Shown one piece after another: positions 17,725 to 27,830 of a DNA stretch of 48,558 nucleotides; position 1 is the first letter of the stretch, and every line of letters begins with the position of its first letter. The stretch is from an uncultured Geobacteraceae bacterium. GTDB taxonomy: Bacteria > Desulfobacterota > Desulfuromonadia > Geobacterales > CAIOGM01. A program made the translations under genes and the position numbers. The notes under the pieces are model-generated. The model did no database searches. It was not told the DNA's origin and worked only from the letters and a program-made list of their open reading frames with translations. The stretch covers positions 1 to 48,558 of the forward strand of contig CAIUUR010000333.1 in assembly GCA_903902345.1 (NCBI GenBank). The letters are read 5' to 3'.

Positions 17725-18372
17725 TTATTCTGTTTTCTTGCTACCCAGAAGCACACTGGAGGCTTCATCAATGAATGAGTCGACGGCATTATCCAGTTGA
17801 TCCAATCTTTCGTGGACCTCCTTGAGCTCCGCCTCTGAAGGCTGGCAATCCGGCTCCCTCAGGCAGCGTATCACCTCGGCAAACGCCCGGTTGCAGACGA
17901 AAAAATGTCCATGGAGGCTGGCCGGGTTGGTTATCGCCACATTGTCCGTTTCGTAGTTGTTGAGTTTCGTTCCGGTGCCGGGGGAGATCAGGCGCATGGC
18001 CTTGTTCTGGTAAATACCCAATTTTACATTCCATCGCTGACGACTGGCTGACGCTTCGCCCCAGGCTTTCAGCGCCTCCTGGCGGGATTCCTTGTCCTGG
18101 GAACCCAGGAGAGCCTCCACGTGACGTAACTGCGCCATGCGCAGATTCGTGACTTCGGATAACTCCTCAAGGAAATTCTGTCCTTCATCCAGGCGCCGCT
18201 TCATTACTTCGAATTGCCTCTGTTTCTCCAGATTCCGGTCCTGGTACCAATGGACCAACATCGTACCTACGACGGCGATGAGGACGATTCCGATGAGCAG
18301 GCGAGACAGTGGTGAATTCATCAATGTCCATGCTCCATTGTCTTTCATTAATTTGTGCGGTTTTTCAGTCAT
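17725..18372 (-). CDS. Uncharacterised bitopic membrane protein
   Basis: A 215-residue protein with one membrane helix at about residues 22-41 (LLIGIVLIAVVGTMLVHW), after a short polar N-terminus, followed by a long helical, probably coiled-coil domain (45-110) and a second helical part with two cysteines (near 165-177). The shape resembles small four-helix sensory or structural domains that face the periplasm, but no family is recognised. The ATG at 18372 has AAAAGGA upstream. It shares its control region divergently with the sigma-54-driven gene at 18757 and is the first gene of a possible unit with metF-metH. Confidence 0.6.
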   Translation of the reverse strand: MTEKPHKLMKDNGAWTLMNSPLSRLLIGIVLIAVVGTMLVHWYQDRNLEKQRQFEVMKRRLDEGQNFLEELSEVTNLRMAQLRHVEALLGSQDKESRQEALKAWGEASASRQRWNVKLGIYQNKAMRLISPGTGTKLNNYETDNVAITNPASLHGHFFVCNRAFAEVIRCLREPDCQPSEAELKEVHERLDQLDNAVDSFIDEASSVLLGSKKTE

Positions 18373-18461
18373 TGTTTGTCCTTTTCATGTAGTGGACGTG
18401 ATGCTGAGGCACAGGTTACCCTCGGCGATATCGTATGAACTACCGCCGGTTCAGGGTAACA

Positions 18462-18491
18462 GTTATAAAGCACTGATATGGTTTTAATCAA
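18462..18491 (-). promoter_or_regulatory. Possible sigma-70 promoter, minus strand
   Basis: On the minus strand TTGATT (18486-18491) and TATAAC (18462-18467) are 18 bp apart, about 90 bp before the gene starting at 18372. Confidence 0.4.
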
Positions 18492-18545
18492 CTCATAATC
18501 CATGGTCCTGTCGGGACGCTGGATTAATTTTCACACATCGGGCTC

Positions 18546-18594
18546 TGTCGGGATTCTTTACAGGGTCCGGCGGTGACTGTCGGGTTTCTTTACA
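18546..18594 (+). promoter_or_regulatory. Tandem TGTCG-N5-CTTTACA sites (enhancer-type)
   Basis: TGTCGGGATTCTTTACA (18546-18562) and TGTCGGGTTTCTTTACA (18578-18594) start 32 bp apart, matching the pair at 451-498 in sequence, length, spacing and orientation. A degenerate third copy (TGTCGGGACGCTGGATT) is at 18509-18525. They end 50 bp before a sigma-54 promoter, a normal place for enhancer-binding activator sites. The intergenic region 18373-18756 holds these sites, the sigma-54 promoter and a minus-strand promoter, and no gene. Confidence 0.75.
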
Positions 18595-18644
18595 CTAACC
18601 ACCGGAAAAAAGGCCCGGATGACGACCGTTGCGGCACAATCGGT

Positions 18645-18660
18645 TGGCACTCAAGTTGCA
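18645..18660 (+). promoter_or_regulatory. Sigma-54 (RpoN) promoter
   Basis: TGGCACTCAAGTTGCA matches the -24/-12 consensus TGGCAC-N5-TTGCW with correct GG/GC spacing. It lies about 97 bp before the start codon at 18757. Confidence 0.8.
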
Positions 18661-18756
18661 GTAGCTGTTCTGGCGTAAATTCATTAGCGTTACGTTTGTT
18701 GATGGTTTCGTATGTTTTGATAACCGTTTTTTTGCAACGCCCTGTCCGGAGAGTCC

Positions 18757-19236
18757 ATGTCGATACCCCTTTTGCTCGTTGTGCTAACCCTGCTTCCGGT
18801 ACTCTATCTCTCCTTTGATCTCTGCACTGCCCGCTACTTCTACCTGCTGACCGCCCGTAACAAGTCCGTCTGGGGATTTGTCCGGTGGTGGGTGGAGCAG
18901 AATGCCCTGTTTCTGGTGGCGTCGATGGGGGTCTATCTCCTCAGCGTTCTCCTCACGCTCCTTGCCCAACGGTACGAGATTCCCGTCACCCAGGTCGCGT
19001 TGGTGGTTTCGTGCCTTTTTATGGTTCTACTGGCGGGGCGTCGCAGACTCTCTTCACACGAGGCCAAAGGTGGGGCTCCGGTCCCACGTCTGTCGCAGCA
19101 ACTGCAGCAGTGGTGGGGGACGGTTGCCCCCCGGAAAGAAGGCCGGAGCCCCTCTCTGGGTAGTCAGATAAAACTGCTCTGGCGCAGTGCCAAACCACGG
19201 AAAAGAAGGCGTCGTCGTGATTCCAGGAGGAGCTGA
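18757..19236 (+). CDS. Uncharacterised 159-residue membrane protein under sigma-54 control
   Basis: Three hydrophobic segments are visible: residues 2-22 (LLLVVLTLLPVLYLSF), about 48-69 (ALFLVASMGVYLLSVLLTLL) and 75-93. Then comes a soluble, very basic tail of about 65 residues ending KPRKRRRRRDSRRS. The N-terminus is short, so the tail is probably cytoplasmic. GGAGAG lies just upstream of the start. No family is recognised, and there is no PEP-CTERM signal, so it is not an exosortase substrate. The promoter and paired upstream sites suggest it is co-regulated with the PEP-CTERM gene at 548. Confidence 0.6.
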   Translation: MSIPLLLVVLTLLPVLYLSFDLCTARYFYLLTARNKSVWGFVRWWVEQNALFLVASMGVYLLSVLLTLLAQRYEIPVTQVALVVSCLFMVLLAGRRRLSSHEAKGGAPVPRLSQQLQQWWGTVAPRKEGRSPSLGSQIKLLWRSAKPRKRRRRRDSRRS

Positions 19237-19262
19237 GTTGCCTGGCAGCTCACCGTCGGGAA

Positions 19263-21580
<2,318 letters not shown>

Positions 21581-21691
21581 TCATTTATATCATACCCGGC
21601 GGATCTTTGCAAACCGGCCTGCTCGCCTAATCGGGTTCAAAAAGAGCCGCCCCCGTTTCAACTGCACCCTGCGTGCCGACTTGGGTTCAAA

Positions 21692-21725
21692 AAAAAGGCG
21701 CCGCCCCGGGGGGCAGCGCCTTTTT
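21692..21725. terminator. Terminator downstream of lipoprotein gene
   Basis: AAAAAGGCGC-c-GCCCC pairs with GGGGC-a-GCGCCTTTTT around a 2-nt loop. With A and T runs on both sides it can act on either strand, mainly for the minus-strand lipoprotein gene. Confidence 0.8.
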
Positions 21726-21744
21726 CAGCTGAAACGAGGATCTA

Positions 21745-22164
21745 CTATTTCGCGCTTTCGTTCTTGATTCCCGGAGCGAAGATGATCTTGTCGAAGGTCC
21801 GGTTGAGACTCTTGCTCTGGAAGTTGACCATGGGGGGGGAGTCGGGGAATTCCACGGTATCGCCGACCTTGACCTTGGTCTCCATGACGGCAACCCAAAG
21901 TTTCTGACCCTTTTCATCCACCTGGATGTAGGTGTAACCGGCGGCGTTCATGGTTTCAAGAACCGCCCCTTTATGATTGTTGGCGGCGCTGGGTACTTCC
22001 ATGGGCTTCAGGCCGGCATGGGGATCGCCGCCATGAGTGCCGTCTGCGGGCATGCCGGGTTTGGCTGCCGTAGCAGGGGCTCCCTTGGATGCCTCGTCCT
22101 TTTTCTTGCAGCCGGCAGCCGTTACGGCCAGGCATAAAAACAGTACAAATAATGTCTTTTTCAC
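21745..22164 (-). CDS. NrfJ-like lipoprotein
   Basis: A 139-residue lipoprotein: VKKTLFVLFLCLAVTAAGC has a lipobox (TAAGC), followed by a low-complexity linker rich in Lys, Ala, Gly and His. The C-terminal ~75 residues (GAVLETMNAAGYTYIQVDE, KLWVAVMETKVKVGDTVEF) match the NrfJ-related domain found beside cytochrome nitrite reductases and other multiheme proteins. The GTG at 22164 follows GGGAGGA, whereas longer in-frame ATGs lack a site. No nitrite reductase gene is nearby. Role unknown, possibly metal or heme handling in the envelope. Confidence 0.75.
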   Translation of the reverse strand: MKKTLFVLFLCLAVTAAGCKKKDEASKGAPATAAKPGMPADGTHGGDPHAGLKPMEVPSAANNHKGAVLETMNAAGYTYIQVDEKGQKLWVAVMETKVKVGDTVEFPDSPPMVNFQSKSLNRTFDKIIFAPGIKNESAK

Positions 22165-22247
22165 GTGAATCCTCCCTGTTGATTGTGTGACTGTGACGAA
22201 AAACATCCCTTTATACTTCATTTCTTTACCAAAAATCAACAGAAAAA

Positions 22248-25200
22248 CTATTGTCCCAGGATGACCGCCCCGGTATCGGTGAATAGTTTTGCCGGGAGCT
22301 GAAAGAGCCGTTTAAAGATATTGACCACCCCGGTGGCCATGGATGAGACGGTTTTTACCGATACCTGGGGGTCGTCCAGCTTGCCGGCGACCTCAAAATA
22401 AGAGGTGATCCAGGACTTGTCCTTGCCGGCAAGTATCCAGCCGACAACGGGTATCCGGTTGATAACCTTGTCGAATGACTGTAGCGGTTGAACCCCTACG
22501 ATGACGTTGAGGGTGTTCCGGGGGAGATTCATCGACCCCACCGCAGAGATATTCATCGCCTCGCTTTTGACGAAGAGGTCGGAGGTGGAGAGGACACCGT
22601 CCTTGATCGCCACGGAACCGGTTATTTCACTGAACGGCATGCCGCCGGACGTCATCTCGGGGAGTCGCATCTTGAGGAGCTGGGAGACGTTGAGGATGGA
22701 GAAGATCTTTGCCAGGGAGGCAAAGCGTCTGATGGAGCCGTTGTCGATGTGGAAGGAGAGGGATCCCAGGAGTGATTTTTTTATCTCATCCGTGGACCCT
22801 CCCTGGGCGTTCAGCTCCCCCTGGGCCGACAATGTTCCCCAGAGTTCCTGCTTCTTCGCTCCTACTCCCTTCAGGAGTCCCTGGGATGAGATTCGGCGGA
22901 GTTCATAACTCACCTGGTACCGTGGCGCCTGGCCGGACGTCGTGTCCATCCTGATTTTCGCGGCGATGGTCCCCCCCAGGGACTGGAATTCCAGCGGTTG
23001 CAGATAGAGGATGCCGTCTTCGTAGATGATGTCCGTGGCGAGTTTGTCGAAGACGATCTCTTTCACCTTTCCTGTTTCCGCCTTCAGCGAGGCCTTCAGG
23101 AGCGGTCTCCACCCGGATCCGGCGCCGTTTTTTTCCCGTTCCAGTGCGGTGAGGGCCAGGAGATCATCCAGTTCCAGATGGGGAGAGGTGATGATCAGGT
23201 CGGCGCGTGGGTGGCGCAGGTCCTGTATCGTTCCGGTGATGGCCAGATGGGTATTGTTGATCTGGGTGGAAAAAGATGAGATCCGGAGGGATTGTTCATG
23301 GATCGTGATGCTTCCCTGAACCCGACTGGGACGAAATCCCCTGTCGGAACTCTTTAGCCCCAGGTCGGAGGGATCCACCAGCGGCGAAGAAAAGGCGACC
23401 GTCACGATGGGGTTGGTAAAATCACGCACCGTTCCCTTGCCGTAGAGCGCCGTTGTCCCCAGCTTCGCCGAGACCAGGGATGTTTCCAGGTGATTGTCGG
23501 TGAAGGTCAGGGTGCCGTTGAGCTCCGTCAGCGGCTTCATCCCTTCCACCGGGAGGAGCGATCCACCGGCAAGGGTGACGCTTCCCGAGGTCGAGATCGG
23601 CCGGGAGGGGGACGGCCGGACTCCGTGCAGCGTGACCTGAGCGGTTCCCCTGGGCTGATAGCTGCTGATCCGGGGGGCCAGGGGCGCCAGACTCCCCAGG
23701 GGGAACTGATTGGTGGTAACCGTAAAACTGATCCCTTGGTTCCCTCCATGGCGATACTCTCCCGACCCTTTGGCGGCAAGGGGGGGGAGATTGTACTGAG
23801 CTTCCTTAAGTGACGTCCTCTCTGGGGTGAATTCCACCCGGAAGGAGGCCGAGTTCGCCATTCCCGCCGGTTTGGCCAGGATGCCGGGAATCGTATAGGT
23901 GGCAGGACCGAGATCCCACGATCCGGCGAGGGTGTAGTTTTTCGTCGGACCATCTCCCGCCAGTTTCAGCGTGCTACTGCCGCTGAGTCCGGCTTGAGCA
24001 CCCTTTCCGGTCCGGAAGAGCCAGGCCGCATCCGTCGGAGAGGGGGTCATGGCCATGGTGAAGTGGTAGAGGGTGGGGCTTTCCACGGGGTAATCCCTCA
24101 GGGCGCCATCCAGGGTGAAAGGGGAGGCGCCGAACCGTCCCGACATCTTTTTCAGATTGAAATCCTTGCCGGCAAGCTCCAGCTCTCCCTTGACATCAGT
24201 GAAGCGGGGTACTCCGTCCCCCCAGTCGACGATCCCCTTCTCAATGGTCCCCCTGACGGCAAGGATGTTGTAGTTGGTTCCCTTTTCCATGGTGAGAATC
24301 TGGCTGACTTTGCCATCCAGCAGCGTTCCGGCGTTGATTCGAACCATCCCCCCCTTGATCTTCTGCTCGATGAATTCCGACGGCTCCCGGACGATGACCC
24401 CGTAGGGGATGTAGCGGGAGAACTCCTCCAGGGGGATCGGGGTGGAAGTGGCCCGGGCGACGATGCGGGGATCTCCCGACGTGAGCTCGCGGATGTCGCA
24501 GCTCCCCTTGATCCGGACGCCGTCCACGGTGGCGTCCAGGGAGGAGACATTCACTTCGTCCCGGGAGACGCCCAGAGTGTAGGTGGCGGCCAGGTTCTTC
24601 GGTTCCAGGACGCGGTGGAAGGTCGGCTGGTAGTCCAGTCGGCCGCCGGCGATCTTGAAGGACCCCTTTGCCGTGAAACGGGTAATTTCTCCCTTAAAGC
24701 TGCTCTGGGTGGAGAGTCGTCCCAGGATTTTTTTGAACGGGACATGGGTGCGGTAGTAGGGCCAGAAGGGGGCGGCATCCAACTCCACCGTATCGACGGC
24801 CAGATCCAGCTGAGTCTGGAGCAGGGAGATCCCCGACGGGGGGGGGTGCACCTTTCCCTTGAGGGAGAGTGAGCCCCAAGACCGGTGTCCATCCCCCAGG
24901 GTGGTGGTGAAGGAGACGCTCCCTTTCTTCCCGCGGGCGAGATGGTTGAGCGTAAGATCCGTTTTGTTCAGGATCATGGTGAGCGGTTCATCCGGGCTCC
25001 CCCGGTCGGTGAAGGTGATGGTTCCTCTGCGGATGCTGATCCCGTCAATCTGCAGGTTTACCGATGAAGGCTGTTGCTCCAGCAGATCGGAGATGGAATA
25101 GGTTCCATCCCGGTTACGGGAGACCCTCACCTGGGGGGTCTCCAGATCGAGCTCCTTGATGATGATTTTTTTCTCCAGCAGGGGGAGGAAGGCGATGTGC

Positions 25201-25472
25201 AGGGTCAACCGGTCGGTCTGGAGAAACGGGGAGACGCCGTCCCGCTCACTCACCGTTATACCGGTGAAGGTGAATGAGGGGCCGTAACGAAGGGTGAACT
25301 CCCCGGTCCGGTAGGAGACCTTCCGGTGGAGAAGCGAACTCAGTTCAGTGACGATCCGCTCCTTGTACGTATCCAGGCGGAGGAACTGCTCCAGATAGAG
25401 TGCTGCGCCTCCCAGGAGAAGTAAAACCGAAAAAAAGACGAAAAGAATTCTCTTGCCGGTGAAGAGTCTCAT
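22248..25472 (-). CDS. Large AsmA-family envelope protein
   Basis: A 1074-residue protein with one N-terminal membrane anchor (RILFVFFSVLLLLGGAALYL) and a very long periplasmic part. The N-terminal ~150 residues match AsmA (LRLDTYKERIVTELSSLLHR, ITVSERDG); the C-terminal ~200 residues match the AsmA-like C domain (LRLPEMTSGGMPFSEITGS, SGGVxxxL-type segments). Between them are beta-strand repeats typical of bridge-like lipid-transfer proteins (YhdP/TamB group). It probably moves or organises phospholipid between inner and outer membrane. It is a single gene with its own divergent promoter; the ribosome binding site is weak. Confidence 0.85.
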   Translation of the reverse strand: MRLFTGKRILFVFFSVLLLLGGAALYLEQFLRLDTYKERIVTELSSLLHRKVSYRTGEFTLRYGPSFTFTGITVSERDGVSPFLQTDRLTLHIAFLPLLEKKIIIKELDLETPQVRVSRNRDGTYSISDLLEQQPSSVNLQIDGISIRRGTITFTDRGSPDEPLTMILNKTDLTLNHLARGKKGSVSFTTTLGDGHRSWGSLSLKGKVHPPPSGISLLQTQLDLAVDTVELDAAPFWPYYRTHVPFKKILGRLSTQSSFKGEITRFTAKGSFKIAGGRLDYQPTFHRVLEPKNLAATYTLGVSRDEVNVSSLDATVDGVRIKGSCDIRELTSGDPRIVARATSTPIPLEEFSRYIPYGVIVREPSEFIEQKIKGGMVRINAGTLLDGKVSQILTMEKGTNYNILAVRGTIEKGIVDWGDGVPRFTDVKGELELAGKDFNLKKMSGRFGASPFTLDGALRDYPVESPTLYHFTMAMTPSPTDAAWLFRTGKGAQAGLSGSSTLKLAGDGPTKNYTLAGSWDLGPATYTIPGILAKPAGMANSASFRVEFTPERTSLKEAQYNLPPLAAKGSGEYRHGGNQGISFTVTTNQFPLGSLAPLAPRISSYQPRGTAQVTLHGVRPSPSRPISTSGSVTLAGGSLLPVEGMKPLTELNGTLTFTDNHLETSLVSAKLGTTALYGKGTVRDFTNPIVTVAFSSPLVDPSDLGLKSSDRGFRPSRVQGSITIHEQSLRISSFSTQINNTHLAITGTIQDLRHPRADLIITSPHLELDDLLALTALEREKNGAGSGWRPLLKASLKAETGKVKEIVFDKLATDIIYEDGILYLQPLEFQSLGGTIAAKIRMDTTSGQAPRYQVSYELRRISSQGLLKGVGAKKQELWGTLSAQGELNAQGGSTDEIKKSLLGSLSFHIDNGSIRRFASLAKIFSILNVSQLLKMRLPEMTSGGMPFSEITGSVAIKDGVLSTSDLFVKSEAMNISAVGSMNLPRNTLNVIVGVQPLQSFDKVINRIPVVGWILAGKDKSWITSYFEVAGKLDDPQVSVKTVSSMATGVVNIFKRLFQLPAKLFTDTGAVILGQ

Positions 25473-25583
25473 ATCGACCCAAGGTTCCCCGGCCCGGTGA
25501 CGATCCGGTGAGAGGTGGGAGCAGTGGAGGGGGAACGGAGAAGTGGAGTGTGACTAATAAGAAAAGTGTCGTTCATGACAATT

Positions 25584-25613
25584 AGTATACACGATTACCG
25601 GCGGAAGGTGCAA
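25584..25613 (-). promoter_or_regulatory. Promoter of AsmA-like gene
   Basis: On the minus strand TTGCAC (25608-25613) and TATACT (25584-25589) are 18 bp apart, giving a leader of about 105 nt before the start at 25472. Confidence 0.5.
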
Positions 25614-25640
25614 GAGGGAGCTGCCGGGGGAAGTAATGGG

Positions 25641-25669
25641 TTGCAATAGGTTGGGGAATATCTTAATTT
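25641..25669 (+). promoter_or_regulatory. Promoter of GATase-yjbQ pair
   Basis: TTGCAA (25641-25646) and TAATTT (25664-25669) are 17 bp apart, just before the ribosome binding site of the gene at 25691. It diverges from the AsmA-like promoter. Confidence 0.4.
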
Positions 25670-25690
25670 GTCAAGGTAGGGGGAGTTCAG

Positions 25691-26386
25691 ATGGAAAAAC
25701 CGGTTATCATCCAATGTGACCCACAGGTCCCACCGGGGCTTCTGGCAGAGCTGCTCAACGAGTGGGGAGTTCCCTTCCGGTTGATCCGCGCCCATGACAA
25801 AGAGCCGCTCCCCGAGCCGGGAGAAGCGGCGGCCGTCATCGTCCTGGGTGGGGCCATGGGGGCCTCTGATGACGAGCAGTACCCCTTCCTTCGAGAGATA
25901 AAGGGGATGATCCGGGGGTGTGTCACCCGGAATATCCCCTTTTTGGGGATCTGCCTTGGCGGGCAGCTCCTCTCGGAGGTCCTCGGGACAACCGTTGCTA
26001 CGGGAAGTCGTGGGGAAAAGGGGCTCTGCCAGGTCTCCCTGTCTTCCCTGGGAGCGGCAGATCCCCTCTTCCGGGGGATTTCCCCTCATTTTCTGGCCTA
26101 TCAGTGGCATAACGACAGCTTTGATCTTCCCGCCGGCTGTCGGCTTCTCGCCTCGTCGGAGATCTGTCCGGCGCAGGCGATTTGCCACGGAGAGGTCGTG
26201 TACGGCGTTCAATTTCACCCGGAGGTGACCGCCGCCATTGTGGCGTCATGGAGCGGCGACGCGGCCCAAAACAGCCGGTTTCTTCCCCTCTTTCTGCGTG
26301 CTCAGGAAGAGTACCTTGCCTCGGCCCGCGTCTTGCTCTGTAATTTTTTTCGCATTGCGGGTCTGATCCCCCAGGAGCCCCTATGA
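25691..26386 (+). CDS. Class I glutamine amidotransferase-like protein
   Basis: A 231-residue GATase1 protein. The nucleophile elbow is [11 protein letters not shown] (Cys near 94), and the His-Glu pair lies in GVQFHPEVT (near 174-176). [15 protein letters not shown] is typical of GMP-synthase-like stand-alone GATases. It could use glutamine or act as a gamma-glutamyl hydrolase; the substrate is unknown. The start has GGGGGAG upstream. The stop overlaps the start of the next gene as ATGA. Confidence 0.87.
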   Translation: MEKPVIIQCDPQVPPGLLAELLNEWGVPFRLIRAHDKEPLPEPGEAAAVIVLGGAMGASDDEQYPFLREIKGMIRGCVTRNIPFLGICLGGQLLSEVLGTTVATGSRGEKGLCQVSLSSLGAADPLFRGISPHFLAYQWHNDSFDLPAGCRLLASSEICPAQAICHGEVVYGVQFHPEVTAAIVASWSGDAAQNSRFLPLFLRAQEEYLASARVLLCNFFRIAGLIPQEPL

Positions 26387-26799
26387 AACAGCATCGAAAG
26401 GAACTCTGGTTCGAGACAAAGCAGCGGCGGCAATTCCTGAACATTACCAGCGATGTACAGCGCTGTCTGGAGGATAGTGGCATCAAGGAAGGGCTCCTTC
26501 TTTGCAATGCCATGCATATCACCGCCAGTGTCTTCATTAACGACGACGAGTCGGGGCTTCATCAGGATCTGGAGCTCTGGCTGGAAGGGTTGGCGCCGGA
26601 GAAGCCATATGCCCGCTACCGGCACAACGGGTATGAGGATAATGCCGACGCCCATCTGAAGCGGACGATCATGGGGCGTGAAGTGGTGGTGGCGGTGACC
26701 GGGGGGGAGCTTGACCTGGGGCCGTGGGAGCAGATCTTTTACGGGGAGTTTGACGGGAAGCGGCGTAAGCGGGTTCTGGTGAAGATCATAGGGGAGTGA
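26383..26799 (+). CDS. YjbQ family protein (UPF0047)
   Basis: A 138-residue member of the YjbQ/UPF0047 family. [38 protein letters not shown] and the C-terminal [19 protein letters not shown] match the conserved core, including the metal-binding-type His pair. Some members show thiamine phosphate synthase activity in vitro; the cellular role is not settled. Translationally coupled to the GATase upstream. Confidence 0.9.
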   Translation: MKQHRKELWFETKQRRQFLNITSDVQRCLEDSGIKEGLLLCNAMHITASVFINDDESGLHQDLELWLEGLAPEKPYARYRHNGYEDNADAHLKRTIMGREVVVAVTGGELDLGPWEQIFYGEFDGKRRKRVLVKIIGE

Positions 26800-26851
26800 A
26801 AGGATTAAAACGCGAATCTTTAAAAATCGATTGGTTGTTATTTGTCCTTCT

Positions 26852-26877
26852 GGATGGTAGCATAAAATCATCCTACC
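26852..26877 (+). promoter_or_regulatory. Inverted repeat upstream of vapBC-type genes
   Basis: GGATGGTAG (26852-26860) is followed by CATCCTACC (26869-26877); GGATG pairs with CATCC and GGTAG with CTACC. The AT-rich centre contains CATAAAAT, which could be a -10. Type II modules are normally repressed by their own antitoxin, so this is a candidate operator. Confidence 0.45.
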
Positions 26878-26893
26878 GCTCAAGGAGGTTGAT

Positions 26894-27133
26894 ATGGGAC
26901 TAACCAAAACATCCATAACCATCCCCGACGAACTGCTCCATGAAGCGCGGCTCTTCTCGAAAAATCTGAGCAGTCTGGTGGCCGAGGCGCTGACGGAATA
27001 CCTGCGACAGCGTAAGATGGAAAAGGCGATGAAAAGCTTCGGTGCTTGGGAGGAGCATGACGAAAACGGGGTCGACATGGTGAATCGGATGCGAAGCGAG
27101 GGAGGGCGCGATCATGCCGCAGGTGTTGATTGA
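26894..27133 (+). CDS. VapB-type antitoxin
   Basis: A 79-residue protein. The N-terminus (KTSITIPDELLHEARLFSK) matches a ribbon-helix-helix DNA-binding domain of type II antitoxins, and the polar C-terminus would bind the toxin. AAGGAGG stands 5 nt before the ATG. It overlaps the PIN gene by 20 nt. Confidence 0.85.
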   Translation: MGLTKTSITIPDELLHEARLFSKNLSSLVAEALTEYLRQRKMEKAMKSFGAWEEHDENGVDMVNRMRSEGGRDHAAGVD

Positions 27134-27494
27134 CACCGATATCGCCATAGACTACCTGCGTGGAGAAGAGGCTCTCCTGTCGGTGATGCATCGCCTTTGG
27201 CGGGAGAGGTGCGCGGCCCTGAGCGTTCTTACGGTGTATGAATTGACCGCCGGGATGAGAGAACGGGAAAAATCGGCTACCAAGAACTTCATCGCCGCCT
27301 GCAGAATTTTGGAACTGAGCCCCGAGATCGCCGCGAGGGGGGGCGATCTGTACCGGGAGTATCGCTCCCGGGGAGTTACTCTGGCGCCGTTGGACTGCCT
27401 GATTGCCGACACGGCGCTGGAGAAGGGGTTCCAGGTGGCGACCCGGAATGTGAAGCATTATCCGCAAAAAGGAATCCTTGCCGACCTGCGATGA
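27114..27494 (+). CDS. VapC-type PIN-domain toxin
   Basis: A 126-residue PIN-domain ribonuclease. The acidic catalytic residues are visible in LIDTDIAIDYLRG (Asp7), VYELTAG and LDCLIADTAL. The length fits VapC toxins, which cleave tRNA or rRNA sites. It is co-encoded with its antitoxin upstream; GGAGG precedes the ATG. The module appears intact. Confidence 0.9.
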   Translation: MPQVLIDTDIAIDYLRGEEALLSVMHRLWRERCAALSVLTVYELTAGMREREKSATKNFIAACRILELSPEIAARGGDLYREYRSRGVTLAPLDCLIADTALEKGFQVATRNVKHYPQKGILADLR

Positions 27495-27605
27495 ACCGTT
27501 ACCGGTGATGAAAAACTCTGCAACGCGCTGCGAGGCACTCCCCTGGCCCCCGCCCGTTCTGACCCTTCACCTGACACTGCAAAAATAGGGTGTCCCTGAT
27601 TTAAC

Positions 27606-27634
27606 TTGCCGACTTCTTGAAATCCCCGTACAAT
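27606..27634 (+). promoter_or_regulatory. Promoter of 55-residue ORF
   Basis: TTGCCG (27606-27611) and TACAAT (27629-27634) are 17 bp apart, followed by an AAGGAG site and the ATG at 27663. Confidence 0.5.
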
Positions 27635-27662
27635 TTGAATCAAACAAGGAAAGGAGCCCAGC

Positions 27663-27830
27663 ATGGAAAACATCCAAAGTAAATATGTGATTGGCGCTCG
27701 CCCCCCCCAAAAACTCAGCCCGGCGGCCAAGCTTATGCTGGCATCTGCCAAACCATCACAAAAGGCGTTCAAGAGGGCTAACGCAGCGGTAAAATTGCCG
27801 GTAGTTGACGGCGCGGAAGTTGGGCTTTAA
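27663..27830 (+). CDS. Small 55-residue protein upstream of broken GNAT gene
   Basis: A short ORF with AAGGAG 6 nt before its ATG and a promoter. The protein (starts MENIQSKYVIGARPPQKL, ends LPVVDGAEVGL) is basic and has no recognised fold; it is not an obvious ribbon-helix-helix antitoxin. It overlaps the candidate start of the GNAT frame by 26 nt. The order small ORF then GNAT is that of GNAT-type toxin-antitoxin modules, so an antitoxin role is possible but unproven. It carries a run of eight C (27701-27708). Confidence 0.6.
   Translation: MENIQSKYVIGARPPQKLSPAAKLMLASAKPSQKAFKRANAAVKLPVVDGAEVGL

Noticed and set aside
21600-21690. tRNA T-arm-like GGGTTCAAA sequences
   Set aside because: No matching acceptor or anticodon arms; they belong to a repeat-like 3' spacer before a terminator.
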